Numbered from the stretch's first letter, positions 11,651 through 23,033 are shown. The stretch: DNA of 25,000 nt from Chrysomallon squamiferum (GCA_012295275.1 CM022668.1:14873391-14898390), one strand, 5' to 3'. Program-made: numbers and translations. The notes: a model not told the origin generated them from the letters alone.

Positions 11651-12279
11651 TACAACATTCATCATCGCCATCTTGAAAGGTTTTTTTTTTTTTTTTTTTT
11701 TTCACTCTGTGTTTTATCCAGATAAATTCTTCTTCGCTGTAGACGTGATCCGTAATAACACAGTAACGAAGTTACGTATGGTAACTGACGCAATAACGCC
11801 AGAACAAAAAATTATCAAGTAACTCTGGCAGTTTCGTAGACATTTCTTTCGAAAACTTGTTTTAATCTACGCAACTGTGGAAGTCTCGAGATGTTTTCAA
11901 GTTGAATTACTGGATCCATTCCTTACATCATAACGATACATATATATATATATATATGTTAATTTTTTTTTAATTTATTATTTTAACATTGTTGGTTGAT
12001 CAGTTCACCGTTATTTTATTTTTATTTTTTTTTTATAATTTTATTTTGTTAATAACCTTTGACCTCACTTTTTTTTTTTTTTTTTAAATACTCAGTAACG
12101 TGGATTCAAAACAACGCTTTTAAAAGTAATTCGAAACATTTAAAATATTTTTGTCTCTTTGTTCATCGTCGATGCACTGTTGTTGTTGTTGTTGCTGCTG
12201 CTGCTGTTGTTGATGATGTCGTAACCGTCGCCAATGACGTCGTCACCTCCGGCTCACGCTCCCTCGCGGCGATTCTCAG
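11651..12279 (-). other. Probable Wnt6 3' UTR and flank
   Basis: Downstream of the Wnt6 stop on the minus strand. It holds a GTT/GCT trinucleotide patch (about 12178-12213), T-rich stretches, candidate poly(A) signals (about 12015-12045), a short (TA)n (about 11940-11957) and a long T run (about 11681-11702). TGACGCAAT at 11786-11794 resembles a C/EBP-ATF composite site. UTR extent is inferred. Confidence 0.4.
12015..12045 (-). terminator. Candidate Wnt6 poly(A) signals
   Basis: TTTATT on the plus strand, i.e. AATAAA on the minus strand, occurs at 12015-12020, 12021-12026 and near 12040, about 240-265 bases after the Wnt6 stop codon. T-rich DNA makes chance matches common. Confidence 0.3.
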
Positions 12280-12741
12280 TCACGAGCAGCGGTGAACAGT
12301 CCTCACGGACACGCACGTCTCGCAGATGACGTCACAGCACCAGCGGAACTGGCACTTGCAGTTCTCCCTCACCGTCACCTCCGTCTTGCCGTAGCCCCGC
12401 CCGCAGCACAGCAGGTCGCACCCGCCCACGCCCATGGACGCGGGGTCGCACTCCCTCCCTTTCGTGCCCAGCGAGCCCCAGCGCTTGTTCCGCTTGCAGA
12501 AGTTCGGCGACTCCTGCGAGTAGACCAGGTCCTCCTTCGTCGGCGGTTTGATCGTGTCTCCTTCGGGCAGGAGGTGCTTGCCGTCGTTGGAGCTGATCAC
12601 CTTGGCGCTGCCGTCGAACTTGCCTTTGAGGCGGTCGCCCACGTGACGGAATCGCGGCATCTTGCGCCAGCACGTCTTCAGCGTGCACGACCCCGACAGG
12701 CCGTGACATTTGCACTCTTTGCGCATGTGGCGAGTGACGGC
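12280..12741 (-). CDS. Wnt6: Wnt6 last exon (acyl-serine motif to C-terminus)
   Basis: Encodes the core and C-terminal domain of a secreted, lipid-modified Wnt6-type ligand for Frizzled/LRP receptors. On the minus strand, CTTTTCAG (acceptor, AG at 12743-12742) precedes a phase-0 exon starting AVTRHMRKECKCHGLSGSC and running 153 residues to TGA (12282-12280). The serine after CHGL (codon near 12696-12694) is the expected palmitoleoylation site. Later marks are RHVGDRLKGKFDGSAKV, DLVYSQESPNFCK, GTKGRECD, GCDLLCCGRG and CKCQFRWCC, ending VHRCS. The Wnt cysteine pattern is complete for this part. The call as Wnt6 rests on the join EAGRL/AV with the previous exon and the F..S.DGK.LLP-like middle, from family knowledge. 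FRWCC replaces the commoner FHWCC. The exon is much more GC-rich than its surroundings, which also keeps an antisense frame open. Confidence 0.93.
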   Translation of the reverse strand, partial: AVTRHMRKECKCHGLSGSCTLKTCWRKMPRFRHVGDRLKGKFDGSAKVISSNDGKHLLPEGDTIKPPTKEDLVYSQESPNFCKRNKRWGSLGTKGRECDPASMGVGGCDLLCCGRGYGKTEVTVRENCKCQFRWCCDVICETCVSVRTVHRCS

Positions 12742-12791
12742 CTGAAAAGACAGAGAAAACACAGTTGCTTTTTGAAGTTAAAGGTTTGCTG

Positions 12792-12792
<1 letters not shown>

Positions 12793-12846
<54 letters not shown>
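12793..12846. repeat. (TG)n tract
   Basis: About 54 bases of pure TG starting some 50 bases inside the intron from the Wnt6 last exon, on the acceptor side. On the minus strand it reads (CA)n just upstream of the 3' splice site, where CA repeats can influence splicing (inference). Confidence 0.95.
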
Positions 12847-12848
<2 letters not shown>

Positions 12849-12943
12849 AAAATGATTGGGTTTTTCACTGATGGATAGTGCTAAATGACGTAGTAATTGC
12901 TGTGGATTGTTTGTTAATGTGAACGCAGTGGAAAGAGACTGAG

Positions 12944-13504
<561 letters not shown>

Positions 13505-13790
13505 CAAATCAGGTAACACCGTTGTTGACGAAACGTCGCGACAAGCAAGGAGTTTTGTGGAGTATTAAATCATTAAAAGGTTAGATCGAGAGACGTGTTA
13601 AGCTCGGCCCAACAAGTTGACGATTAACAGAAATTTACTCGGCGAGAATCGCTAAGTCGCCTTCGTCCTTATCCGTGATGTGCGGAAGCTTACGATTTGT
13701 TTGTCGGGTGTTTTCGTGACGCGACAGTCTATTGATCGGGGATTTGCGCGGTTTAACTGCAACAAGTCTGAGGGCCAACAAGGTGCATAT
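13505..13790. other. Intronic CpG-richer island
   Basis: Unique complex sequence with many CpG (for example GACGAAACGTCGCGACAAG near 13528-13546 and GTGACGCGACAG near 13716-13727) inside the AT-rich Wnt6 intron. About 70-residue frames are open on both strands, with no recognisable protein. It may be a conserved regulatory element. Confidence 0.4.
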
Positions 13791-13869
13791 TTTTCTTTTT
13801 GTTTAAAATATAAAATATTCACTGTACGTCTTTGTGTTGAAACCAAACTATTCAAAACTACAACAATAA

Positions 13870-14248
13870 CAACAAGTGCTACTATTAGTACTTAGTACTA
13901 TTATTATTACTGTTACTAGTACTAACATTACCACTAGCACTGTTATTATTACTGTTAGTATAACAGTCAACACGTGATACTACTAGTTCAAATACTACTA
14001 CTACTGCTGCTGCTACTGCTACTACTGCAACTTGTACCACCATTACTATTACTACAACTACCACTAGAACTACTTTTACTATTGCTACTATTCTTACTAT
14101 TAATCTACTTCTGATATTACTACTACTATTACTACTACTACTACGACTACTACTACCACTACTACTACTACTAGTGAAGTAGCTGCCATTGGTGCTATTA
14201 TTACTACTTTTGCTATAATCATTACTGCCTCTACTACTACTACTACTG

Positions 14249-14291
<43 letters not shown>

Positions 14292-14420
14292 GGCTATTTC
14301 TACTACTATTACTACTACTACTGTTTCAATTGTTTCTGATATTACTTCAATTTCTATTATTGATGTTGCTGCTATTAATTATACTTCTACTACTTCTACT
14401 ACTACTACTACACCTGTAGT
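13870..14420. repeat. (TAC/ACT)n trinucleotide field
   Basis: About 550 bases dominated by ACT/TAC units with ATT, GCT, CCA and CGA interruptions, best preserved at about 14230-14290. It is an old, diverged trinucleotide array in the Wnt6 intron. Confidence 0.9.
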
Positions 14421-14639
14421 AGCGTAATATATGCGAACTTGCTGATCAGCTGTATTTTCCAAATCTAGAGTAGAATTATTGGAATAATGCTTAATGTACT
14501 AATATGATCCGGTACAGATATTAAAAATCGTTTGTTATGTTCTTGGACACAAATTATGATAACGTCATTTACCTTAGTCCGCAATGGATGTTACCGTTTG
14601 ATAATAAACATATATATATATATTCTTAAGAAGAATCTC

Positions 14640-14795
14640 TTCTCACTATTTACCCCCCCCTTAAATAATTTTAACCCCCCCTCCTGGCGGCCACGTGCAC
14701 TTGTTTTTAAGAGCCGAGAGTTCATCGATCCTATCATTCGAGTGTTGTGGAGTAGGTGGTGGGTGTGTGTGTGTGTGTGTGGGGGGTTCGGCGTA
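14640..14795. other. Intronic C-run and G-run segment
   Basis: Two C runs (about 14653-14660 and 14673-14680), a CACGTG E-box (about 14692-14697), then a (GT)n tract (about 14763-14781) ending in a G run. Otherwise unique. Confidence 0.5.
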
Positions 14796-14924
14796 TCAAT
14801 TGCTGATTCATAAATAAGATTAGAAGAGAAAACATATTAAATTAAAGTTCACGATAGCGACATCAAAAAGTATAAAACACTGGGATTTTTTTTTTTTTTT
14901 TTTCTTCTTCTCTAAGAGCTAATT

Positions 14925-15145
14925 GAAAGAAAGAGGCGCGCCCTGTAACCCGCGCAAAAATATCAACCTCAGCACGTGTGTGGCTCGCTTAAAGCTCGAG
15001 CGCGCGCGCGCCGTGCACGCATCGGTTCGCGGGAGTATCGGATCTTTCAGAGAACACCTTGCAGACGACTGATAAAAATGGAAGAGCAGCCTCGATTTCA
15101 GCAGCACTTAAATGGCGCTCGTCTGGATTTCAGCAGAATTTAGGA
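14925..15145. other. Intronic CpG island-like segment
   Basis: The most CpG-dense non-coding stretch seen: GGCGCGCC (14935-14942), CCCGCGC, CTCGAGCGCGCGCGCGCCG (about 14995-15013) and TCGCGGG, with CACGTG near 14973-14978. GATTTCAGCAG occurs twice (15094-15104 and 15126-15136). An ATG in AAAATGG context near 15078 opens only a 21-codon frame. Candidate intronic enhancer or alternative promoter; no product recognised. Confidence 0.45.
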
Positions 15146-15199
15146 CGGAGTCGGATTGATTGAGATTGATGTCTTCGTGTTTGCAGACAGTGAAGATTT

Positions 15200-15615
15200 T
15201 TTTTTTTTTTTTTTTTTTTTAAAAGACGTAGCGTTATTATTTAATCTGCAGTTTTTTTGGTTTTATAAAAGACACGTTAAATGACTTCGGTTATAAAATG
15301 GTTGGTTTTGTAGCAGAAAACGGTTAATGTTAATGGGATGTAAATGTAATTGTAAGTGGATGGATATGTAATGAATGAATGAATGAATGATTATATAAAT
15401 TATTGTAATAAATAATTTTAGAAATAGCAAAATTATTAAATTTTCTGATCTATGTACAAAATATGAACATAAATAAAATATGATTAAAACTGCCTTCCTC
15501 TCCACTAGCATGTTTGAATGAAGTACTATAATATCGAGTCTTTACATATATAATAAATAAATAAACAGTTTATGAATTATAAATATACATATATAGGCGG
15601 GCACGAGTGAAAGAG

Positions 15616-15620
<5 letters not shown>
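15200..15620. other. Intronic AT-rich sequence
   Basis: T run at about 15199-15220, a short GAAT repeat near 15370-15389, otherwise unremarkable. Confidence 0.5.

Positions 15621-15686
<66 letters not shown>
15620..15686. repeat. (GA)n tract
   Basis: About 67 bases of pure GA. Confidence 0.95.
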
Positions 15687-15691
<5 letters not shown>

Positions 15692-15762
15692 ACAATCAGA
15701 ATAAGAGATACAGAGACATGGAGAAAGTGAGATACATAAAAAAAGCGATGAAAGAAAAAGCT

Positions 15763-15825
15763 CTCTCACACACACACACACACACAGACAGACACACACA
15801 CACACAGACACACACAGAGAGAGAG
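15763..15825. repeat. (CA)n compound tract
   Basis: CA repeats with CAGA interruptions, ending in a short GA patch. Confidence 0.9.
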
Positions 15826-15879
15826 CTACCCACACAGATACAGAGATGAGTATTTTTTCTAAACAAGAGATCTTTGTTG

Positions 15880-16840
15880 GTCACTAAGTTTTGTCTGGCT
15901 ACTATCTCGGAAACTGAAAGGAGTGGTCAGCTATTTAACAAAGACTCTCTCACGGAAACTGCTCAAACCCTATCAGTAAGCGAGACTCGGAGATAAAAAG
16001 GAAAAGTTTGCTACTTAAAGGAATGATTCAGTCTTGATAAAGATTCTTTGTTTGACCGAAACTTCAAAAAAATATCAACGTTTCATCGTTTAACGATATT
16101 TCAGTTAGCGCGCAATTTCAAAAGAACGTAATTATTTACGTTATTTTGTAAAATACGCCGAATTTAATTTGCCAGTCGCTTGCGTTTGTTGTTAAAGTAT
16201 TCATTCGTTACTTACTGAATATCAATGCATCATTCACTTAAAGACACTTCAGTTTGTACACGACCAAAACATAATTATAATGGGTTTTTTATATCATATT
16301 GTAAGTTGTACTTATTTAATTTCTAGAGCCTTTTGGCGCTGTTGCAGTCTTTGATAGTTATAGGGAAGATACATCAGCGATTTCTTAGTTTATTTTGAGA
16401 TTTCAGGAATATAAATATCATCATCATTGAATTCTGTTTCAGTTACTAAACCTCCACAGGATAAACAGTAAGTTTTTATTTATTGATTTATTTATTTAAA
16501 ATTTAATTTACCGTCATTTATATTACTGTTATTAGAAGTGGCATTTTTAAAATTTATAATTAATTTGATTAAGAACGTTTGTTTTGAATTTTATTACTTT
16601 GACTGAACCTGAATTACAGTCAGTAATATTATCTGTCTCAGTCTCTCTGTACGTCCGTCTGTTGGTTTAATTCTGTGTCTTTCTAAGCATCTGTTTTTCT
16701 GTCTGTCTGTCTGTCTGTCTTTTATTTGTATGCCCCCATCGACAATCACAGAAAATTAAGAAAAGTAAAAAAAAAACTGTAAAACTATAATTCGTAGGCT
16801 ATTTATTTCTTTAATAAGGTTCATTCTTTGTATTTTAACA
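15880..16840. other. Intronic sequence, mostly unique
   Basis: No exon seen. About 15895-16075 contains two loosely similar segments, each with GCTACT...AAAGGA...AAAGA.TCT...GAAACT. A (CTGT)n patch lies at about 16697-16721. Confidence 0.5.
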
Positions 16841-16843
16841 TTC

Positions 16844-16844
<1 letters not shown>

Positions 16845-16904
<60 letters not shown>
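16845..16904. repeat. (AAT)n tract
   Basis: About 60 bases of AAT, followed by A-rich sequence to about 16960. Confidence 0.95.
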
Positions 16905-16907
<3 letters not shown>

Positions 16908-16959
16908 TAAACAAAAAAAAAATTAAAAGAAATTAAAATTAAAAAAAAAAAAAAAAAAT

Positions 16960-17580
16960 TTGGTGACTCATTCCAACGAAATGAAGATGACGGCAATTTT
17001 TTTATTTTTTATTTTTTTTTCCTGCGGGATTACATTTATTTTTTCTCTGATTGATTTATTTTTCTTTTCTAATGCTTCGTCGTATTTTTTTTTTTTCTTC
17101 TTCTTCTCCTTTTATTTTATTTTTATTCTTCTGCGCAATTATACAGATGTTTATTTATTCAGAAAAATACGAACAATAAAATTTAATAAAAATGATATGC
17201 CATTCATTGTTTATGTTTATTTATTCAGAAAGAACAAAACGTTATGTTCAGTTTGATACGTGACTCATTATACCGTGACGAATCTAAACGAAGCGTTGAC
17301 ATTTTAACACGGATGTCTGCCAGAGAATCTTGATCGTTTTGGCATCGTCCATACATTTCAGTTGATTTATTCCAGTGCAGTAAAGCAAACATTTAACCAT
17401 ATTACAGACGTCGAATTCGAGTTTGATAAGTTTGAAGACGATAAAATGGACGAAGAATAATAAAGCAAAGATATAATAATAATAAAATGGTTTTGAAAGC
17501 TTACAGTAGAAGTAGAAAATTAAAAAAAAAAAAAAATAAAAAAAAAAAAAAAAAAAATGTAAAACGGCAAAATTGAATCA
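16960..17580. other. Intronic T-rich then unique sequence
   Basis: T- and TTC-rich 16990-17130, then AT-rich unique sequence and A runs at about 17521-17557. A Phe-rich frame at 16960-17256 is a by-product of T-richness. A 14-base TTTATTTATTCAGA segment occurs twice (about 17149-17163 and 17216-17230). Confidence 0.5.
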
Positions 17581-17837
17581 CAATTTGTAAAGGTGCTGTC
17601 ACACTAAGAGACTTAAAGTACCATTCTTGGCATCTCGTTTCATTTTCTTAAACTGAATAAATTGATTAATTTTATCTTAATATTAAAAGTTAAATACGGT
17701 TGTACTTAATAATAAGAGGAGAAACCCTCTTTCGCATTTATTATCTAGGAAACATTTTATTTGTATTTCCCTTGTTTGACACAGACACACACACACATAA
17801 ACATACAGCCTTTGAACAATAATGATATATAACAGAA

Positions 17838-17839
<2 letters not shown>

Positions 17840-17899
<60 letters not shown>
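17840..17899. repeat. (GA)n tract
   Basis: About 60 bases of GA, followed by ATTT-rich sequence (about 17928-17988). Confidence 0.95.
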
Positions 17900-17900
<1 letters not shown>

Positions 17901-18079
17901 TCAGATCGCTTTATATTTTTGTTGGAAATAATTTATTTATTTATGTACTTATTTATTATTTGTAAATTTGTTTATTTATTTATTTATTGTTTGCTCTGAT
18001 ATTGAATAAATCATCATATTTCAGTTTAAAAAAACAAAATCACATTTGCAATCAAATCACGTGAATTAACTTTACTTAC

Positions 18080-18356
18080 CAGTCGTCCGGCCTCATTATT
18101 ATGCAATCGTATCAACGTAGTGACGTCACCGCGACGCTTCTTCCGTTTCCTCGCGTCCATGAACTCTCGCGACTTCTGGTATCCGAACTCGACGTTGTCG
18201 CCGCATCCCCCCACTCCCACTCGCCGTCCGTGGCGATGTCGCGGATGTTGTTCTTGCACGTGCACTGCAGGAGATGGCCCGTGCTGCACGCTTCCGTGAC
18301 GGCGAAGACAACTCCGGCTGCAGTCACAGCGTAAACGAAGGAAGACTCTCGGATGT
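18080..18356 (-). CDS. Wnt6: Wnt6 penultimate exon, with one-base frameshift
   Basis: Minus-strand exon between acceptor TTTCAG (AG at 18358-18357) and donor CTG/GTAAGT (GT at 18079-18078). Bases 18356-18213 read [14 protein letters not shown], then [17 protein letters not shown] and EWEWG. Bases from about 18206 to 18080 read [20 protein letters not shown], then HNNEAGRL, in a different frame. Together they match the Wnt segment from the AVTxACS motif through the WGGCGDN motif to the HNNEAGR motif, and KSR.FMDAR with HNNEAGRL points to Wnt6. The frame change falls at a run of six G (C on plus, 18207-18212), where family alignment expects seven. Read literally, the first frame meets a stop at 18114-18112. 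Both halves are otherwise well conserved, and the exon joins the last exon in phase 0, which suggests a functional gene with a sequencing or assembly error. Confidence 0.9.
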
Positions 18357-18560
18357 CTGAAACAAAGAAAATAAGTTAATGGGTCTCAAGCCACAGTTCT
18401 GAAACGAGCTTTTTAATCTGGAACTGTCGCTTGTTGCTGCTGTTAACACTGTTGCTGTCATTTCTATTACATACTATGGCGAATTTAATTCAGTTATCAA
18501 TAACGTGATTATTGTTCTGTTATTTTTTTCTAATTCGACTAAGGATAGTATTGCTATTAC
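18357..18560. other. Wnt6 upstream intron, start
   Basis: Directly upstream of the penultimate Wnt6 exon on the minus strand. It provides the acceptor TTTGTTTCAG and contains only AT-rich sequence. I looked for upstream Wnt exons (an RRWNC-type motif) to the end of the window and saw none. Confidence 0.55.
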
Positions 18561-18790
18561 CCTTTGAACGATTATTTTATTACTATTACTGCTACTAGTT
18601 CTTCTCCTACTATTACTGCTGATGTTGCCCTTTGAACGATTATTTTATTGTTCGTTATACCAGCTGTCACTGCTACTTATGTTCTTCTCCTACTATTACT
18701 GTTAATGTTCTCTCTCTCTTGTCTCTCTCTCTCCACTGTATTAGAGTCCCTTAATTCCCTCCTCTCGTTATACCAGCTCTCAGAAGTCTC
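18560..18790. repeat. Locally repeated short segments
   Basis: A 22-base segment starting CCCTTTGAACG is present at 18560-18581 and 18628-18649. A 21-base segment starting GTTCTTCTCC is present at 18598-18618 and 18681-18701. GTTATACCAGCT occurs near 18654 and 18768. They alternate with ACT/GCT units, so the stretch grew by nested small duplications. Confidence 0.75.
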
Positions 18791-18795
18791 TCTCT

Positions 18796-20040
<1,245 letters not shown>

Positions 20041-20044
20041 GGAG

Positions 20045-20350
20045 ACAACAACAACAACAACATCAACGCCAACAACAATAATAATAATAATAAGAGTAAA
20101 TCTTTAAAATATTACCACTGCCGTTACTGCTGCTACTACTACTACATCTACAGCTGTTACTGCTACTGTGTACTCTACAACATTTAAAATATCAGAACTA
20201 CCATTAATACTTCAACTGCTGATATTATTACTACTACTACTACTACTACTGCTCCTATAGTACTGCTAGTAGTACTACTATTACTACAATACTTCTAGTA
20301 TTATTATAGTGTTATAACTACGTTTACTAATACTACTACTATAACTACTG
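20045..20350. repeat. (CAA)n, (AAT)n and (TAC)n trinucleotide field
   Basis: Short (CAA)n and (AAT)n at about 20046-20093, then ACT/TAC and GCT units to about 20350. Tyr/Cys-rich frames here are repeat translations. Confidence 0.88.
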
Positions 20351-20364
20351 ATACATACATTTAT

Positions 20365-20368
<4 letters not shown>

Positions 20369-20407
<39 letters not shown>

Positions 20408-20455
20408 CTCTCTCTCTCTCTCTCTCACACACTCACACACACACACACACACACA

Positions 20456-20500
<45 letters not shown>
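20369..20500. repeat. (CT)n then (CA)n arrays
   Basis: CT repeats at about 20369-20426 with one TGTG interruption, then CA repeats to about 20499. They lie just before the duplicated 105-bp segment. Confidence 0.94.
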
Positions 20501-20502
<2 letters not shown>

Positions 20503-20515
20503 ATCTAACAACAGC

Positions 20516-20654
20516 TTTAAAAATCAAGAACAAAAAAACAAAAACCCTCAAAAAACATGCCTCTGTTTTCTTTAAAGAACTTGATCTGGCTAACACATTT
20601 TCAGTGTTTTGTGTATTTCTCTCTCTCTGCTCTTTTGCACCGTCGAGAGAACCA
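20516..20654 (+). repeat. Duplicated segment, copy A
   Basis: The core 20550-20654 matches 22514-22614 in the same orientation, with three substitutions and a 4-base CT-repeat length difference. A shorter match (TTTAAAAATCAAGAAC) lies upstream at 20517. It is preceded by a trinucleotide field and a CA array, as is the other copy. No coding potential is recognised. Probably a dispersed repeat or a recent local duplication. Confidence 0.85.
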
Positions 20655-20732
20655 CGCGAAACCATGTACGCTGGTTCCACTGAGTTGATCTGTTTAGAGT
20701 TTTTGTTACAGAAACCGGCACGATTCCATCCA

Positions 20733-20734
<2 letters not shown>

Positions 20735-20774
<40 letters not shown>
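20735..20774. repeat. (CT)n tract
   Basis: About 40 bases of CT, 80 bases past copy A of the duplicated segment. Confidence 0.94.
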
Positions 20775-20778
<4 letters not shown>

Positions 20779-20784
20779 GAGAGG

Positions 20785-21294
20785 TTAGACGAAAATTATT
20801 TGTCTTGAGCCAGTGTGCAGCAGAATATCGCGGCGTATTTTATTTATTTTTTTATTTTTTCGCTTAGAAGAAATTCAGGATGATCTGATAGCTCTGTCAG
20901 AGTGTTTGTGATGTTCATATGATTTGTGTTAATTAATTAATTAATTAATTAATTGATTGATTGATTGATTTCTTTGAGTGTTTGTTTCTTAAAACAATTC
21001 CTTTGGTTATGTTTTTATTTGCTTATATATTTTTATATGTATTAAATATAAAAAAAATTGGGGAGGGAGGGCGTGGTTTGTTGATATGTATACATTTATA
21101 TTTGATGCTAATTAATGAATTAATTGATTTATTTAATTAATTATTACTTTTCTAGTTGATTTTGTGCATTTGTTTATTAACAGTTTCTTTATTTGTATTT
21201 TGCTAATTTGAATCTTTGTCTTTCACTATGCATGGATTTTTCAACTACAAACGGTAAATTATTTAACATGTTATTATTTTTTTTTATATGTGTT

Positions 21295-21295
<1 letters not shown>
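20785..21295. other. AT-rich unique sequence
   Basis: No gene seen. Contains short (AATT)n and (GATT)n patches (about 20930-20970). Confidence 0.5.

Positions 21296-21296
<1 letters not shown>

Positions 21297-21359
<63 letters not shown>
21297..21359. repeat. (TA)n tract
   Basis: About 60 bases of pure TA, able to form cruciforms, followed by CA-rich sequence (about 21360-21392). A second short (CA)n lies at about 21499-21524. Confidence 0.95.
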
Positions 21360-21361
<2 letters not shown>

Positions 21362-21879
21362 ACACAACACAGATACATACACACACATATATATAGTAGA
21401 AAGAATATACGTATGTTTGAACGCATTCATGTAAAACGTATTCATGAATAACTAAATATATATTTGTTCGTATATTCATACATTTATGTGTACGCTAGCA
21501 CACACACACACACACACACACACGCACAGACATCTCTATCTCTCAATATGTATGTATGCATTACAACTAATTTAAACGGTTAAAAAATCTTAATTTTTTT
21601 TTCTTTTTCTTTTTTTGTTTTAATTTTGTAGATTTTTTTTTATATTTTCTGCTCCAGCCTTGACACATTAGGAAATTCATACTACTGATCGTTCCAGGGG
21701 GATTAAAAGAACACAGAACATTAACGTCGAAAACAAAGTCACGTGCAATACATCTTGAAGATTGCTCCCAGCATAAAAATACACTTAACATTAACCCTTA
21801 GCAGTTAAGTGGTTAACTCAACGAGCGGGGAATGAATTCGGATAGGATTCTGACTCAGATCTGTTTTGTTACTATCATA

Positions 21880-22280
21880 AATATTACTACTACTATTATT
21901 ACTGCTACTGCTACTTACTGCTACTGCTACTGCTGCTACTACTACTACTACTATTACTATTACTGCTACTACTGCTACTGCTACTACTACTACTACTGCT
22001 ACTACTACGACTGCTGCCACTACTACTACTACTGCTACTACTACTACTGCTACTACTACTACTACTGCTACTATTACTACTACTACTACTACTACTACTG
22101 CTGCTTCTGCAAGTATACTACTATTACTGCTACTACTACTACTGCTGCTGCTACTACTACTAATTTTGCTGCTTCTACTACTACTACTGCTGCTGCTGCT
22201 ACTACTACTACTACTACTACTGCTGCTACTACTACTGCTACCTCTACCACTGTTGCTATTACTACTGTTACTTCCTCCTA
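21880..22280. repeat. (TAC/TGC)n trinucleotide field
   Basis: About 400 bases of TAC and TGC units with few interruptions. The plus frame reads as Tyr/Cys then Thr/Ala, and the minus frame is Val-rich. No other coding signal. Confidence 0.93.
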
Positions 22281-22339
22281 TTCTTCATACTATTTGAATC
22301 GTTAAGAGATAAAAACATAAGTGGAGAGAATGTTTTATA

Positions 22340-22480
22340 TACACAGACACGCATAAACACACACAAAGACACACACACATACACACACACATACACACGT
22401 AGACACACACATACCCACATACACATCCCCACATACACAAAAAGACGCAAACACACCACACAGACACACAACAGACACAA
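22340..22480. repeat. Imperfect (CA)n array
   Basis: CA units with GACA, ATA and CCCA interruptions, immediately before copy B of the duplicated segment. Confidence 0.88.
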
Positions 22481-22495
22481 AGACCCTACAACTGT

Positions 22496-22614
22496 TTTAA
22501 AAATCAAGAACAGAAAAAACATGCCTCTGTTTTCTTTAAAGAACCTGATCTGGCTAACACATTTTCAGTGTTTTGTGTGTTTCTCTCTGGTCTTTTGCAC
22601 CGTCGAGAGAACCA
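22496..22614 (+). repeat. Duplicated segment, copy B
   Basis: Core 22514-22614, about 97% identical to 20550-20654 apart from a 4-base CT length change. A further upstream match runs from 22497. Past CGTCGAGAGAACCA the two copies quickly diverge, which argues for a bounded repeat unit rather than a large segmental duplication. Confidence 0.85.
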
Positions 22615-23030
22615 TGCCAAACGTGTACAGGCTCCCACGTAGCCAATCTGTTCACAATTTGTGTTATGGAAAATTAAACAGCGGTTTTAATATATTGATG
22701 TTAATCGCAGTTATAAGGAATAGAACATTTGTTTGTTGCTGATAAGGTTAATAGTCATAATCATTCCGTATGGAATATACATTGGCTGACGTCATTTTAA
22801 TACTCATTGTTTTACTGAACAGAATATAAGTACTTGTTGACCATCGCCTTTTATATATATATATATATATATATCAATTCTGTAGCGTTGAAATTAGATA
22901 CAAAACACACTATCACATTACATGGGCTTGTCTCAAAACATTAGCAGAAAGAGATCGTTAATATGCGCCTTCCCATAGGCTGAAAAGAACGCAGAGGTAA
23001 TTTAAAAAAAGAAAGAAATAATTCAAAAGT
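22615..23030. other. Unique AT-rich sequence
   Basis: No gene seen. Contains TGACGTCA at 22787-22794 and (TA)n at about 22852-22874. Confidence 0.5.
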
Positions 23031-23033
23031 ACC

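Noticed and set aside
11370-11705. 111-residue repeat protein from the 24-bp array
   Set aside because: Its start lies in a poly-T tract (a Lys run), it consists almost wholly of the minisatellite, and the opposite strand is equally open.
12292-12855. 187-codon plus-strand open frame across the Wnt6 last exon
   Set aside because: It is antisense to a well supported Wnt6 exon, open only because that exon is GC-rich, and it runs into a (TG)n repeat.
12332-12868. 178-codon minus-strand frame overlapping the Wnt6 last exon
   Set aside because: Shifted frame of the same exon; it begins in a (CA)n repeat as a His-Thr run and lacks Wnt motifs.
21832-22305. 157-codon Tyr/Cys/Thr-rich frame
   Set aside because: Direct translation of the TAC/TGC trinucleotide field.
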